64,000 bases of DNA from Opisthorchis felineus. Lineage: Eukaryota; Platyhelminthes; Trematoda; Opisthorchiida; Opisthorchiidae. Each line of letters opens with the position of its first letter. Within the stretch, counting starts at the first letter, position 1. The stretch is taken from positions 333,238-397,237 of the forward strand of contig SJOL01007572.1 in assembly GCA_004794785.1 (NCBI GenBank), written 5' to 3'. Both the position numbers and the translations under genes were made by a program. Below, in pieces: positions 48,490 through 60,006 of this stretch. Below the pieces are notes generated by a model, which was given only the letters and a program-made list of their open reading frames with translations, was not told the origin of the DNA and did not search any database.

Positions 48490-50190
48490 TAATGTTAGGA
48501 GATCGATTGAGTGCATTTGGGAATTCCAAAACTAGAAAGTCCAACAAAAGTCCTTGGCCTGCGGCTTGTGTTGTGCTGGCCATCGATACGAGTGTCCGTT
48601 CGACAGAAACTGCTTGAGCGCAATCCGAAGTTCGCCGGTCATACCGAGTTGTTGATGGTGAAGCGACCCATAATGACCCATTTAAGGCTGTCTTCTATCA
48701 GCTTGTACGACATGCCAGTTAAGTGACCTTCAGCTGCCGGGGATAAGGGGTAAAAAGCTACGTAAATTGCGCTGACAGGAGCTTCCCCCCAAACAGAAAG
48801 GAGATGGCCTTCTTCGAGCGACCGGCAAAATATTGGGCAGGAGTGTTTCGTCAAGCTGAGTGATGTACCTTTCGAGATACTCGGATGCACCTCATCTGGC
48901 CCCAACACGCCAAAGGGTCTGTTTTGTGCAGAAGATTACGAAAATCCACTCCATAAGACTCCTTTTGGTTAGATGCCTTTAACGGTTTAGCCTCACCAAG
49001 CTTGGGTTTCATGAGATTACCAAGGTAAACCACAAAACCGGAGTGTTCACCTCAGGCTTCAGAAATCATTAGTAGGCAACCCCCGGGTTCCCTGTTTCTG
49101 CCCCTCAAAAAGGAGAATGTTGGCTTGTTTGTATTGGTAGCCTCTTTTTTGCTTGAGTAAAACATTTTTCTTTTTCCGGGCGATACTTACTGTCTTGCCT
49201 TCTTCATATGTCCTGTTGGCAGGTCTCTGAATTACAGTGGTCTTAAATCTTGGGACGTGCCAGTTGATCTTCTGAGTCTCCTGCAGCTTTTCTGAAGAGA
49301 TTTTCGGACCGTATCTCCTGGAGACTTCAAATCCTCTTGGACAGCACTCGGTTCTTTAAAACTGCAAGCTGGTTTTTTTTGAAAGAACACTTTATCACCT
49401 TCGTCGACTCTCTGGACAACAATCCATTATGCCTTCTGCACTGAAGCTGGTCCCAGGTTAACCTGGACAAAAAATAAGCAATAATTGAGAAATTCGTACA
49501 TCAAAAGTTTCGAATCTGTGATCAAGGTTAAGGGTTTTTGGCCCAGAAGAATATAATGAAAACTTTTTCAGTTGGAACTTGATCAGCACCCTTCACTGGT
49601 GATAATCGGACCCAATAGGGACTTTAGTTGGCCCGCTTGATATCCGGCGGGTACATCGAGTTGTTGAATCCAAGGGCCCGGTTGCACAATCTAAGTCAGC
49701 GCCAATGCGAAATGTCCACTTGATCTGGTGTGCTTTTTCTCCAACTGAGAGATTCTGGGATCCTTAAAGTCACCCCCGGCAAAGTCAGCAGAAGAACGTA
49801 AATTGTTACCTGTGTTTGATTTGTTCCAGGGTTTGTATGAGGAACATTTTGACGTCTGGTCACATCGAGGGGCAACGCCAAATGCTGCCGAGAAGAAACG
49901 GGTTAGAATAGATCGAACTCACAGTGTATTTCAAAATGGCGTTGAAGGATTCCAGACAGGGGGATCAGACTGAACGGGACGGCCTTTTTGTATAAGACAA
50001 TGCCGCCTGCCCTTCCGCATTTCGGGTCAGCGCGAGAAATGTTGCAACCGCCTCCCCCGATCTCAGCGTCACAAAAGCCTGGTTTGAGGCAGGTCCCTTT
50101 AGATGCGATGATTGACGGATATTCAAGACAAACCGACTTTCGAACGACGGGAGCTTGTTGAAAAGACGGGGGTAGTTTGTATACTAGCAA
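48490..50190 (-). pseudogene. Degraded CR1-like LINE, copy E
   Basis: Diverged relative of the 55 kb LINE. The first piece (50190-49903) has LEYPSIIASKGTCLKPGFCD and CGRAGGIVLY, matching LEQPSIIALRETCLIPDVSD and RGRAGGVASY in copy A (endonuclease region). The second piece (48908-48639) has LGPDEVHPSISKGTSLSLTK and LKWVIMGRFTINN, matching LGPDEVHPRILKETSFTLAK and LKWVILDHLTTNN (RT palm start). Weak similarity continues to about 48490 (the FDFSKAFDR region, decayed). Many stops; much older than copies A and B. Confidence 0.8.
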
Positions 50191-53100
50191 CTCAGCACTA
50201 TTGCTTTTGAGCCCGGAGGCAGAATGCCGAAAGCTTTTGTGGCATCTCAGTTTGTCGAACTTAGTAATTCCACGCCAGTTTCATTCCGAGACTTCTCCGG
50301 CGCACTTGTTTTGATCATTCAGATGGGTCAAACATATCCTGTTCATATGTGAGTTGTTTTTCTCCTTCTCGACGTTTGTTTTACACCAGCTATTGTCTCC
50401 AGAAGGGTGTGTAGTTTTTCCTTCCGCGGGCAAAGATCCCGGTGTCTGCTGCCCACAGCGCGTGGAAGGCCACACTTTCAACTTGCTGATTCCTCATCAT
50501 TCGGAAGTTTGTAGTGCGGATGCTTTCGTTTGTTTCCTTGGTCTTTCGGGCCATATACCGGCTGTCTGCTTATCTCTGTGGGGCTCTGTCGTGACGCCTG
50601 GTCACTGCATCGAAACACAAAGACAATTAGCTTTGGTGGCACTCTCAAGAGGCTTGTTTTCACACATGGCTGCACCCCAAATTCCGTATGCGTGTTTCAA
50701 AGTAGCCGAGGTGCGCATGGCTTATTCGACGGAAACTGCCTGTGTTTTGTATTCGTACTGCATCCAACACGGTGTCTTTGGGATTTTCGGGTACAGTGTT
50801 GCCTGTTTCATGGCTTTGGTGTTCTGGGCCACCAGAGTTGACTGCAGCTTCAAATATACTGACCGCTACTTACAGGGTGGAGCTCGAGGATGGTGGTTCC
50901 GCACTGTCACCTGAAAGACTTCTTACGACAGTCATTTTGACGGCTGCGTCGCAGAAGCTAGCTTCGTCCGCGCTGGCTGGACAACGGTCGTGGGATGTCT
51001 GTAGTGGTGTCCAACGTCGAGGTCAGCCATTGTGACTCATCCGTTGAAAGAGTCCGCTACGAGTTTCTGGACGGCAGACTCGGTCCCGCTTGGAGCTTGT
51101 GAATTATGAGTGGAGTTCACCGCCACACCTTAATCGCACCCTAAGTAAATAGGTGGCAAGATTCCATATGTGTTGGAATTTTTCCCTTCTCGCGAGGTCT
51201 ATCACGTCCTAAACGACATTATTGTCGCCATACAGTGCGTCTACCAAAACCGACGAAATCCGGCTTACGCGTTCGCAGAGGGCGGAATATGGACATGCTG
51301 TTGGTCCTTGGGAAGGTCTTTTGTACCCCCAGAGGCCGCCCCAGGTAACTCCTTTGGGGATTTTTGAGCAGGAAAAGACAGGAGCCCCGAATGTCCGATT
51401 GTTTCCATCTCCTCAAAACCATTTCGCATGAAGAGATTCGGGTTTAGCTTTTGTAAGATCAGCACCAAGTAAAGCAAATTAAGAGATGAAATAGGATGTG
51501 ATTTTGACATATAGGTGAGCAGCTGCTCTTGGCGAGCTGTTAGGTGTTCAAACTGATATCCTGATCTTACCAGCCTCCATGCCTAAGAAAGCTTTTTAGA
51601 GTTCCCTGCCTCCAGGTGCCCGTCGACATCGAAAAATCGCTCAAATGAGCTAACCACACAACAAATAGTCGCAAGAAAACGCACCGGGCATTATCCTCGA
51701 AATCGCCTTAGATATCAAGGCCGATACTGGGACAGCCAAAATTTTTCTGAAACCACAGTTTTAACGAAGGGCACCTTTACATAAAACGTAAACATTCGAC
51801 GGCATCTAGTCGAAATCTTAAAATCTCGCCGGACATTCGCTACTTGACGAAAATTTATTTAAGCGCACATTGGGCGCGGGGATAACCTTTTAATGGCTGC
51901 CGTTGCTCCGTATAAATTTTCTGTGTGGGCGGTAAACATTTTTTAGGAAAGTAGCTTTCTGTGCGTGCATTTTTCCCTGATGGATTTGAAAATATTCAAA
52001 AGGGTGCGCGCGGACTCGAAATGTTTTAGCCATCTGCTGCCTAAATAGCGGAATATTTTTTATCGTTGCAGCAGGACAAAACCAAGAATTTCGTCGCAGC
52101 TAGTAAGTTAGGTTGAATTTTAGTGACAGTCAGCACGCGCCGTGTTGAATGCGCAGCGAGGCCAAAGCTTCCGCGGTCTAGTGACTTCCTGATAGTGCCA
52201 TTAGAAGGATAGGTGGATGGTGGATCACGGGTAATCAGACTGGGCAGGGCGGTCGCGGTGTTGTTATCGTGACGTCGCATCCTGGTTTGTTGACGTCCCC
52301 ATACATGAACGCCTTGGGTAAGTCAATTAGGGTTGCTGGGGTAGTTCAGATCATGACAAAGTAACACAAGAGTGGAGCAGGGATATTCTTTGTTTCGTCA
52401 AGGGTACAGAGTAGTTCATTGCCACCATTCAAACAAAAGTAATAAGACGGTCGTGTGTAGGTTATGGACCCGAATTTGGAAGATCCGAAAAGCTCCACTA
52501 GACAACGCAGGGGTGAGGGTTGAAGTGAGGCCTACGGGGAAGAGTACAGACTTTGCAGAACGAATTGCGTAAGAGGAGTCACACCGCGCACTGGCAGGGA
52601 GTCTCTGTCAAGTTACAAAAAGGACAACATCTCTTACTGTAATATAATTGATGTTTTGGATTCAAAAATTCATCTCCCGGAATATATGCTAGGACCACGA
52701 AAAGTCGAAGTCCAATGCACAAGCGTTCGAAAAAACATTTTCTTTTTAATTATTCTTGTATATTGTTGAAATTATTGATAGGTTAAATTGTGAACCAGTC
52801 GTGCTAGCCAGAAAGTTGCTAAATTCGTCTACGGTGGGATTGGACACTTTGGGAAATTGAGAGGGACCAGTATTGGTAAACGAGTTAGGGTTACCCGGGC
52901 ATGTGTTTAAGGTCGACCGAGGTGTACTTTACACTGAGGGTAGAAGAGTGAGTGGAGGGGAACTTGGGTCTGAAACCACGGCAGAGTCAGCGTGGTGTAG
53001 GGCTGGTGTTGGGAGGGGGACATGCAGTCGTCAACCGCGCAGTCTTTCACATCTTCGCGGCCGGGGTGTGTGGAGCGGGAGGGCACGTCAATGAACGCAG

Positions 53101-53469
53101 CCCTTAGTCGATCAATGTGCTACTGAGGTAGGTTATGGGATGGTTCCAACTGATGACGTGCTTGAGGGAACTGTTGTTTCAAAAAAGCTACAAGTATCAG
53201 TGTCCGTAAGCTGAAGTGGGGTGAAGTCAGGACACAATGCTATAAAACAGCAGATTCAACGCCAAGTATGTGTCCACTATCTAGATTGTCGGTGCGGCAG
53301 TAGACATGGGTATAGGTTTGAGGACGCATGAGGCCCTTGAATCCTGGGGACCAAGTGAACACCAACTGATCTTACTGATCTTGCATCAGCTGATCATGCA
53401 TACACCTCACTTCAGCTCTAGATTCGCTGCGTCCGCTAATACCTAAGACAGCTGAATTTCGGCGCATGA
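50191..53469. other. Unassigned DNA with long chance frames
   Basis: Contains overlapping plus-strand frames (50354-50914, 50530-50841, 50742-51035) in all three phases, so none is convincingly coding. No motif, splice pattern or repeat match is recognised. A stretch near 52620-52770 is AT-rich. Confidence 0.4.
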
Positions 53470-53532
53470 AGGAGGGCAGGCCAATCATCTGGGGGTCGTT
53501 CTCCAGAAAAATCACGCCAACGAAACTGGCAG

Positions 53533-54087
53533 GGTCACTCCTTGGTGGTGTCCTCACAAAGCCTGAACACGCAGAGTGGCTACGCGGAAAGGGAAGCAAA
53601 CAAACATTTGGGCTTCTGGTCAACCGTACAGAAGGTCTTGGAGCGGGCTGTGAGCCTTCAAAAGGTTTACCCAACGGTCAAGCATATATCTGAGGATCGC
53701 CCTCTAAAGGTGCAAAAGTTGGGCCACAGAAGTCCTAGAGGAGGGGCGCGAAACAGGCTTCCGCTTCGCTCAAGTTTAGCCGACCCCAAACTTATGGCCA
53801 AACCGATGGTAGTTATGGCCCCTTGTGCTCCTGAAAGCACGCCGACTCAACCGGCCACGATTCCGGATTGCAGCTCCTACCCAACCACCGCGGACCCGTC
53901 GACTACCAAAGGCAGAGATGCTCGGGAGGTGACAACCCTCGCGTGGACGCAGCGTCCAAAGTACGTGGAGCTATCATCGCTTATTTCCGTAGTCGACTAT
54001 AAAGACGCAGCAGTAAACCCCACACCCAAGTCACAGCTTTTTAGCTGGATTGGTTTAGATGTGAGGAGACAAGCGGCGAAGTCAATG
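53533..54087 (+). other. Possible internal exon, unknown product
   Basis: An open plus-strand frame with no stop for over 190 codons (first stop upstream at 53467, TGA 54118-54120 downstream). It has an acceptor-like CTGGCAG just before 53533 and a consensus donor ATG|GTAAGT at 54088, in phase 0. The translation looks protein-like: a helix WSTVQKVLERAVSLQKVYPT, a Pro/Thr/Ser-rich middle, and a compact end PKSQLFSWIGLDVRRQ. I recognise no family. No flanking exons were identified. Chance frames of this length are expected about once per window, so this stays tentative. Confidence 0.3.
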
Positions 54088-54402
54088 GTAAGTTTGCCTT
54101 TAAAGACTCATAATTTCTGAACACTTTTAGCGAAAGTATGAGTGAGATTATATCGAAAACACATGCTCCTTCTCAGATTCACTTGGAGCGAAATTGGTTT
54201 GTGAAGAACGAAACGGAGTGACTACCCCTTATGGTTGTACCAGTGTATTAACTAAATAAAACACACCTCAATGAGGTATTTATAATCTGCATGCGCTGAC
54301 ACGGCAGGGAAAATCGCATACAGTTATGAGAAAAGACTGCCTTTGGCTATCGCATCTGGTTATCACGCAAAGGTTGGGTCACCTGGTCAACGGCTCGTAT
54401 AG

Positions 54403-54592
54403 GTACGGGTCTAGTAGTTACTATATGTAACCAAGGAAAGCAAGAACCTCAGCAGTAATGAGTGAGAAGGTCAGTCGGACTAGGTTACCATGCGCAGCTG
54501 ACGTTTCAATAAGCGGCGCACACATACGGGCCTGGTGGTTACTATAGACAGCCTAGGTAAGCGGCAACGCGCGCAGTTATCATGATGAAAGG
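54403..54592 (+). repeat. Imperfect tandem duplication, about 124-base period
   Basis: 54403-54475 and 54527-54592 share TACGGG-CT-GT-GTTACTATA, AGGTAAGC-like and CGCAGT-AT-ATGA blocks at roughly 70 percent by eye. It might be part of a longer decayed satellite. Confidence 0.4.
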
Positions 54593-54632
54593 CCATGGGT
54601 AGCTTCATTTTCCGGCCATTTCGTGGCTCATT

Positions 54633-54660
54633 ATGACGTTATCAAGCGTAGTAACGTCAT
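54633..54660. repeat. Small hairpin
   Basis: Arms ATGACGTTA (54633-54641) and TAACGTCAT (54652-54660) are perfect 9-bp complements with a 10-base loop; each arm contains a TGACGT core. Confidence 0.6.
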
Positions 54661-55079
54661 GCATTCCAGTGGGAAAGATCCCTTACCGGGTTGTTCGTAA
54701 TAACCATACAGCTATCTGAATATTCTACATTGTTCCCTGACCCGTCGCGCATAAATGAAAGAGGGATCATTCACAGATGCGTATTCGTATCAATACGGCA
54801 CAGTGCATCACAGTAATTTCGGCATTATACCGCAAGCAGCACAGCTGTTGTGACGAAATTTGGTGTCACATCTGAGAAGTATAACGGATCCAAAAGCATT
54901 TCAAATATTCAACTGGGTGGAATTTACGTTGGAAATACCGAAAAAGTTATTTCACATTTGGCGAACATCGTGGAGCGGTGGAATATGCTTCGTGTTCTAT
55001 CTCGCAAACTGTTAATCTAATGCAAATCGGCGGTAGCATGTGACCTTGAAGTCCCTTCGAAGCCTTGGACCCAAACTCG

Positions 55080-57838
55080 GTGTACAGCTATTAAATCTGC
55101 TAACCTCTCTGGCAGCACACCTCTCGGCTCCCCACCTTCGGAGGCAGCGGAGACAGTGTTGAAATGCTTGTCCACAAACTGCCTCAGTCGTTTCAACAAA
55201 CAGTCAGCTTGTCTTGAACAGCCGTCTATAATCGCACTAAGAGAAACCTGCCTCATACCAGATGTCTCTGACACGGAGATCTCGATAGACGGCTACTCTG
55301 TTTTTCGAGCTGTTTCAAAACGCGGGAGGGCTGGTGGGGTTGCTTCATACTTACATGCGGCCATGCCCATCCCGATTGTCCTCTTCGATATCACTCCTGC
55401 ACCTTTTTTGCGATGCACTGTGAATCCAAATCCCACTGCACGGGACCGATTCTCTCCTTGTCGGCGTCGTCTACCGTTGCCCCTCGAGTCCTCCGGAAGA
55501 TGACCGATTCCTCATACAACCCCTTAGGCAATTAACGCTCCACTGGGACATAGTGACCACTGTGTGCTGACCTTTGATTTCATCTGCTACTGGGCCAGGT
55601 ATCCCGAACCTCAAACGTGGTTTTGAAACTTCTGGCATGCAGACATTTCAGGAATGCGCATCTTTCTCGAACACGTTAAAATGGGACCAGCCTCAGTAGA
55701 AGACTTATACAGGACCATTGTCCAGAAAGTTCACGAGGCTGACGCGATGTTCGTCCCAAGAAAACCGGTACGCAGCCGGATGAGCCGTAAGCTACCGAAG
55801 AGGATTCGGTGTCTTCTGGAAAAGAGGTCTCAACTATTTTCCAAAGAGTTGACTACAGGAGACAGAAGACGAGCTGGCATTTCGTTAAATGCGGAACCGC
55901 TGTAAATCAGAAATCCGCCAATGGAACATACGAAAACAAGCCATCATTCTGGACCTCGCCCGGAAAAACAGAAATATGCTGTCTAAATACATGAGACATC
56001 GCCGCAGAAACAAGCCATCCGCGTTCTCCTTGAGGGACAGGAATGGGAACCCACAAGTGACCCAATAGTGGTATCTGAAGTCTACAGAGAACTCTATGCC
56101 GGCCTATATTCAGCCCCATCTTTCTCGTCACATCCAACCTTGTCAAGGCGTAACTACGAACGGCGTCTAACCAACTTGGTCTTCACAGAGGAGGACATTC
56201 CTCAACTCTTGCACAAGACAAACCCATTCTGCGAGTTGGGGCCAGACGAGGTCCATCCAAGGATCCTGAAGGAAACGTCGTTCACACTGGCAAAGCACTT
56301 GTACTTGGTGTTTCGTCAGTCGCTTGTCGAAAGTAACCTCCCCTCTGCTCGGAAGGAAGCGATTGTCACGCCATCTACAAAACTGGTGACCGACTATCAC
56401 CCGGCAGCTACAGGCCTGTTAGCCTCACTAGCGTGCCATGCAAGGTGATGGAACGCATTCTGAAGTGGGTCATCCTAGATCACCTTACTACCAACAACTT
56501 GACATCCCCAGCTCAACACGGAATTCTCCCAAACCGTTCTTGCGTAACGAACATGCTCGTATTTATGGACAGCTCAACCCAAGCCAAGGACGAGAGACTC
56601 ATATCAGACGCCATATTTTTCGACTTCTCAAAAGCATTCGATCGAGTCCCACACGTCCCGCTGCACCAGAAACTCTAGTCTTACGGGATTCTAGGGAAAC
56701 TCCTACACTGAATTAAGGCGTTCCTATCAGACAGAACATTCCGAGTGAAAGTAGGCTCGACCTACTCTTATCCGGCGCCGGTCCCCATTGGAGTTCCTCA
56801 AGGGTCTGTTTTAAGACCGCTTCCGATTCTGATCTACGTCAACGACCTTCGAGATGTCCTGTCAAGTCGATGTCTACTTTTTGCAGACGACTTGAAATCC
56901 TGAAGTTTAAATGTCACTGCCCTCCAAATGGATGTACACGCTGCAAAGCAGTGGTCGTCGGACTGGCACCTTCCTCCGAATGACGAGAAATGCGTCCATG
57001 TCATTCGGAGGGGACTCAGTGAGCGCCTTTGTCGTGCATGGTGGGAATGGACCAGAGGACATCACGAGGATGGATGTCAAAAAGGATTTGGGTATCTGGA
57101 TCTTTTCAAACATGCCCTTCTCATTGCACCATGAGAAATCGTCTCAAAAGTCATTCGCCGTTCTACGGATGATTCGGCGCACCTTCTCCCGTATTACTCG
57201 CATGGACTTCCAAATACTCTATGGGGCCTGCGTCAGACCGCTTCTCGAATACGCCAAACAAGTTGTCTACTCAGGGCACACGAAGGACTTAACCCTCACT
57301 GAGCGTGTCCAGCGAGCTGCTGTGAAAATGTTTGCCGGCCTTAATTCCGTGGACTACGAAATGCGTCTCACGGCGCTTGACCTCTTTCCCCTCGAGTAAC
57401 GCCGCCTCCGAGGAGACCTAATTCTTACTTATGCCCTGTCTGAACAAGGTTTAGCCAACAGTTTTTTCACCGTTGGTCCAGCAAACACACGGCGGGGACC
57501 TGGTAAGAAGATTTTCAATCCCAGATCGAACACTTTTATCACGCAAAATTTTTTCTCATTTCAGGTAGTTGCTGCGTGGAATAGCCATCCTCCAACGGTT
57601 GTCCACGCTACATCTAGTACCCAGTTCAAATCATAATTAGACGCTTTTTATGCGAATTCTCGCGCTGACAAGCTTACTGCCCCGTGCGGAGAACTTAAAG
57701 TGCAGTGCTACTTCCTTTTTCGCTTGTGCATTTCAGATGGACGGCAGCGGCTGAACGAAAAGGACAATCCCGACCCGGAAGTCTCGGGCGAAAGCCTCGA
57801 CCCTGTGTATCAATCCGCGAATCCGTGAATCCGTGAAA
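55080..57838 (+). pseudogene. CR1-like LINE copy A (broken, 3' end intact)
   Basis: Endonuclease remnant at about 55156-55503 (CLEQPSIIALRETCLIPDVS, RGRAGGVASY), linker 55654-55905, then RT. LGPDEVHPRILKE lies near 56240, FFDFSKAFDRVPH (motif A) near 56620, GVPQGSVLRPLPILIYVNDL near 56790, and the catalytic box LFADDL near 56880. KDLGIWI and the C-terminal CVRPLLEYA...[10 protein letters not shown] are at 57080-57340, and [11 protein letters not shown] from about 57400. The 3' UTR ends with AATCCG(C/T)G octamers at about 57813-57836. At least four lesions break it: a stop in the endonuclease-RT linker (TAA 55903), a frameshift near 56440, a TAG near 56677 and further frame changes around 56900. 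It cannot encode a working protein. The start is approximate. Confidence 0.9.
55176..57456. repeat. Left arm of a large inverted repeat
   Basis: Position x pairs with 119176 minus x. I compared the arms by eye and by translated frames: no indel in 2281 bases and only two mismatches noticed (near 56121 and 56664). Identity ends abruptly at 57456. The left limit is set by the window end, not by loss of similarity. Confidence 0.93.
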
Positions 57839-58932
57839 GTTCGCTCACTTAAAAAAGTAGCTATGAGCAGCATATCACAGAAAGGTGCACCCATAATAGG
57901 CTAACTCCCAATAAAATTCTCAACTTTGAAACTCACATGGTTTCAGTGAGATTAATTTCGATTTGCTTCTAGTGGTCAGCGTTTCCAGGGCTGCATTTTC
58001 ATACGCCGGATTATGATGGTTGCTTGGGTTGGGCATGCGATTCATGGAAAAGCCAGCATTTTGATTAGTCGTTTTTGCACAAGCCAGAAAGCGCGGACAT
58101 TTGAATTAAGTTCGTGCACAAGCCAGGTGGCTTTCATTCAAATTGGTTCAATTTATTGAGAAGCGATAATGCAGTGTCATATAATTGCTAGACTGTTCAT
58201 AACGATTTGTTTAAAGCATATTTGGTTGCTTAAAGAGCAAAAACCCAGTGTTAAGTCACTACGAAGTGGAATGTATATTTTTATCAGTTTGTGTTGACAG
58301 GTTTACCTAACACGGTTTTGTTTCAACGTGCACACGGAAATCTGCTCTTAGGGTCAGAATCACTTCTTCGGGGTACTTGACGTGGCTTCTCTGCGTCATT
58401 TTCACTGGATGAGCGTTTCGTCACCCTACAGCTGGTCATCCCGATTAAACGGTAATTACGAGGTATTCCACTAGATATCTTCTTGTAACATCGGTTTACG
58501 CTCCGTTTTTTAACTGTAATTGCCCGTGTCTTTGCAGGAAGTTTCCTACAAGGATGTGCTTGGTATGACGCTCATTTCGTCACGGATGCAACATTCCATA
58601 TGGCTAATGCGTTAAATATGACCGCTGGATGACCGAAACGTACACTTCGATGACACTGTCCCGAGTCTTTTACCTCTGACGTAAAAATTTAGTGAATCAT
58701 CCTGCCCAGGCATTACAAGTCGACGGCAGCATGTATGTTCTTCAGAGGTAAGCAAACGGAGCACGTAATAGGCAACCGGAAGCAGTTGCCTAGATTTCTC
58801 TCTTCTGGGAAATATTCCATTCCCAATTCAGGGTGGCGGAAGCAGAGAGGTGGCCAACCCTTGACCTGACAGAGGGGTATGAAGGAGACCACGAAACGCT
58901 TGGGTGCTGTCGGTGCTACTCGCCTTCCAGTT
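57839..58932. other. Unassigned DNA between the arms
   Basis: No coding or repeat signature recognised. Confidence 0.5.
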
Positions 58933-59213
58933 TGGGGACCGCGTGATCCTCACTGCGTCTGGTTGGAGACGCTGCAAGATATGGCTGCCAACCGATGTCA
59001 GTGGCGATCTTGTTGTCAGTTTCTATCCAGATTGTCTGAATGAGTGTCTGGAGGCGTAGGCACCTCGGAATGATTGTAGTAAGCTAGCACTAAGTTCCTT
59101 CCCCGTCCACCTTTATTCTTTCTTTCACAATAAGGCTTTCATATAAATCATGGTTGTACGGCAGTGATGCATCGGTGTTGAACACTGATGTCATGCTGTC
59201 GATGATGGTGGGA
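58933..59213 (+). repeat. Dispersed repeat R1, copy 2
   Basis: Similar to 32893-33182 in the same orientation (shared TTGGAGACGCTGCAAGATATGG start and ACAATAAGGCTTTCA, ATGGTTGTACGGCA blocks; ending GATGATGGTGGG). About 75-80 percent identical by eye. Confidence 0.75.
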
Positions 59214-60006
59214 AATATTCTTTTCTATGGTCTTACGGCTGAAACGGCTACCTAACTTTGATCGATGCACCGAAACGAGAATGACTGCATCCCTACATGT
59301 AGTATACTAGTTGCGAAATACTGGAGGAATCAGATCTGTGCCAGTAATGCCACCAGCATACAATTTTCCGGGTTCGGCACGCTTACTAATGGGGTGAAGC
59401 TTTCCCGTACAAACAAAGCATGTTTGACGACTGCGTAACGCGTATGCGGTTGTGCTATCCACCAACCCCACATTTGTATTTAAGAACAACAACAGCATAA
59501 GTGTACATGTGTATTGCAGGAGACTTTATAGGCACATACCGTGACATTAGGGTCCACATAATGCGTAGTTTCAGTTTTTCCTTCAGTTCCCGTGATGAAA
59601 CAAGACACCTGAAGTGCCAAACAAGGAACGGTTAGACAGTGTAAAATAATTTGGCAGATGAAGGCGATGCAGTACCAGAGCCCCGTTAGCCCATGTACAC
59701 ATGTACCATGGTTGCCACTGCCGCACCACTTTGAGGAGGGGATGGATTTTGCGGCAGCCCACCCACCAAAACCCACCCACTTACCTTAATGGTACTGTAA
59801 ATGGAAGTTGTTGTTAATGGTAAAAGCGGCAAACCGGCGCAAAAAAGAGTTGATGTAACCTTGCAAATTTTTTAGGTTTTATAAAACATTTTATACTTTT
59901 TAGGGTTTTGCAAGACGTTTTTGCTTCGGCGCAAAATGGCAAGCTGGAAAATCTGTAAAGAACAACTGATTACATGCATGAGCGAAAACTACTCAACAAT
60001 GCAATG
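59214..60006. other. Unassigned DNA next to the MULE relic
   Basis: Short frames on the minus strand (59307-59776) have no motif. Near 59862-59915 is an AT-rich stretch with TTGCAAA ... TTTTGCAA in opposite sense; it might be a terminal or subterminal repeat of the adjacent transposon, but this is weak. Confidence 0.4.

Noticed and set aside
50354..50914. 186-codon plus-strand frame with hydrophobic stretches
   Set aside because: Starts at TTG, overlaps long frames in the other two phases, has no recognisable family, splice pattern or continuous membrane helices; this length is expected by chance in a window this size.
55017..55274. Minus-strand frames over LINE copy A (also 55907-56146, 56167-56400, 56907-57113) and plus-strand twins in copy B
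   Set aside because: Antisense shadows of the LINE; the same frames appear in mirror position in the other arm.
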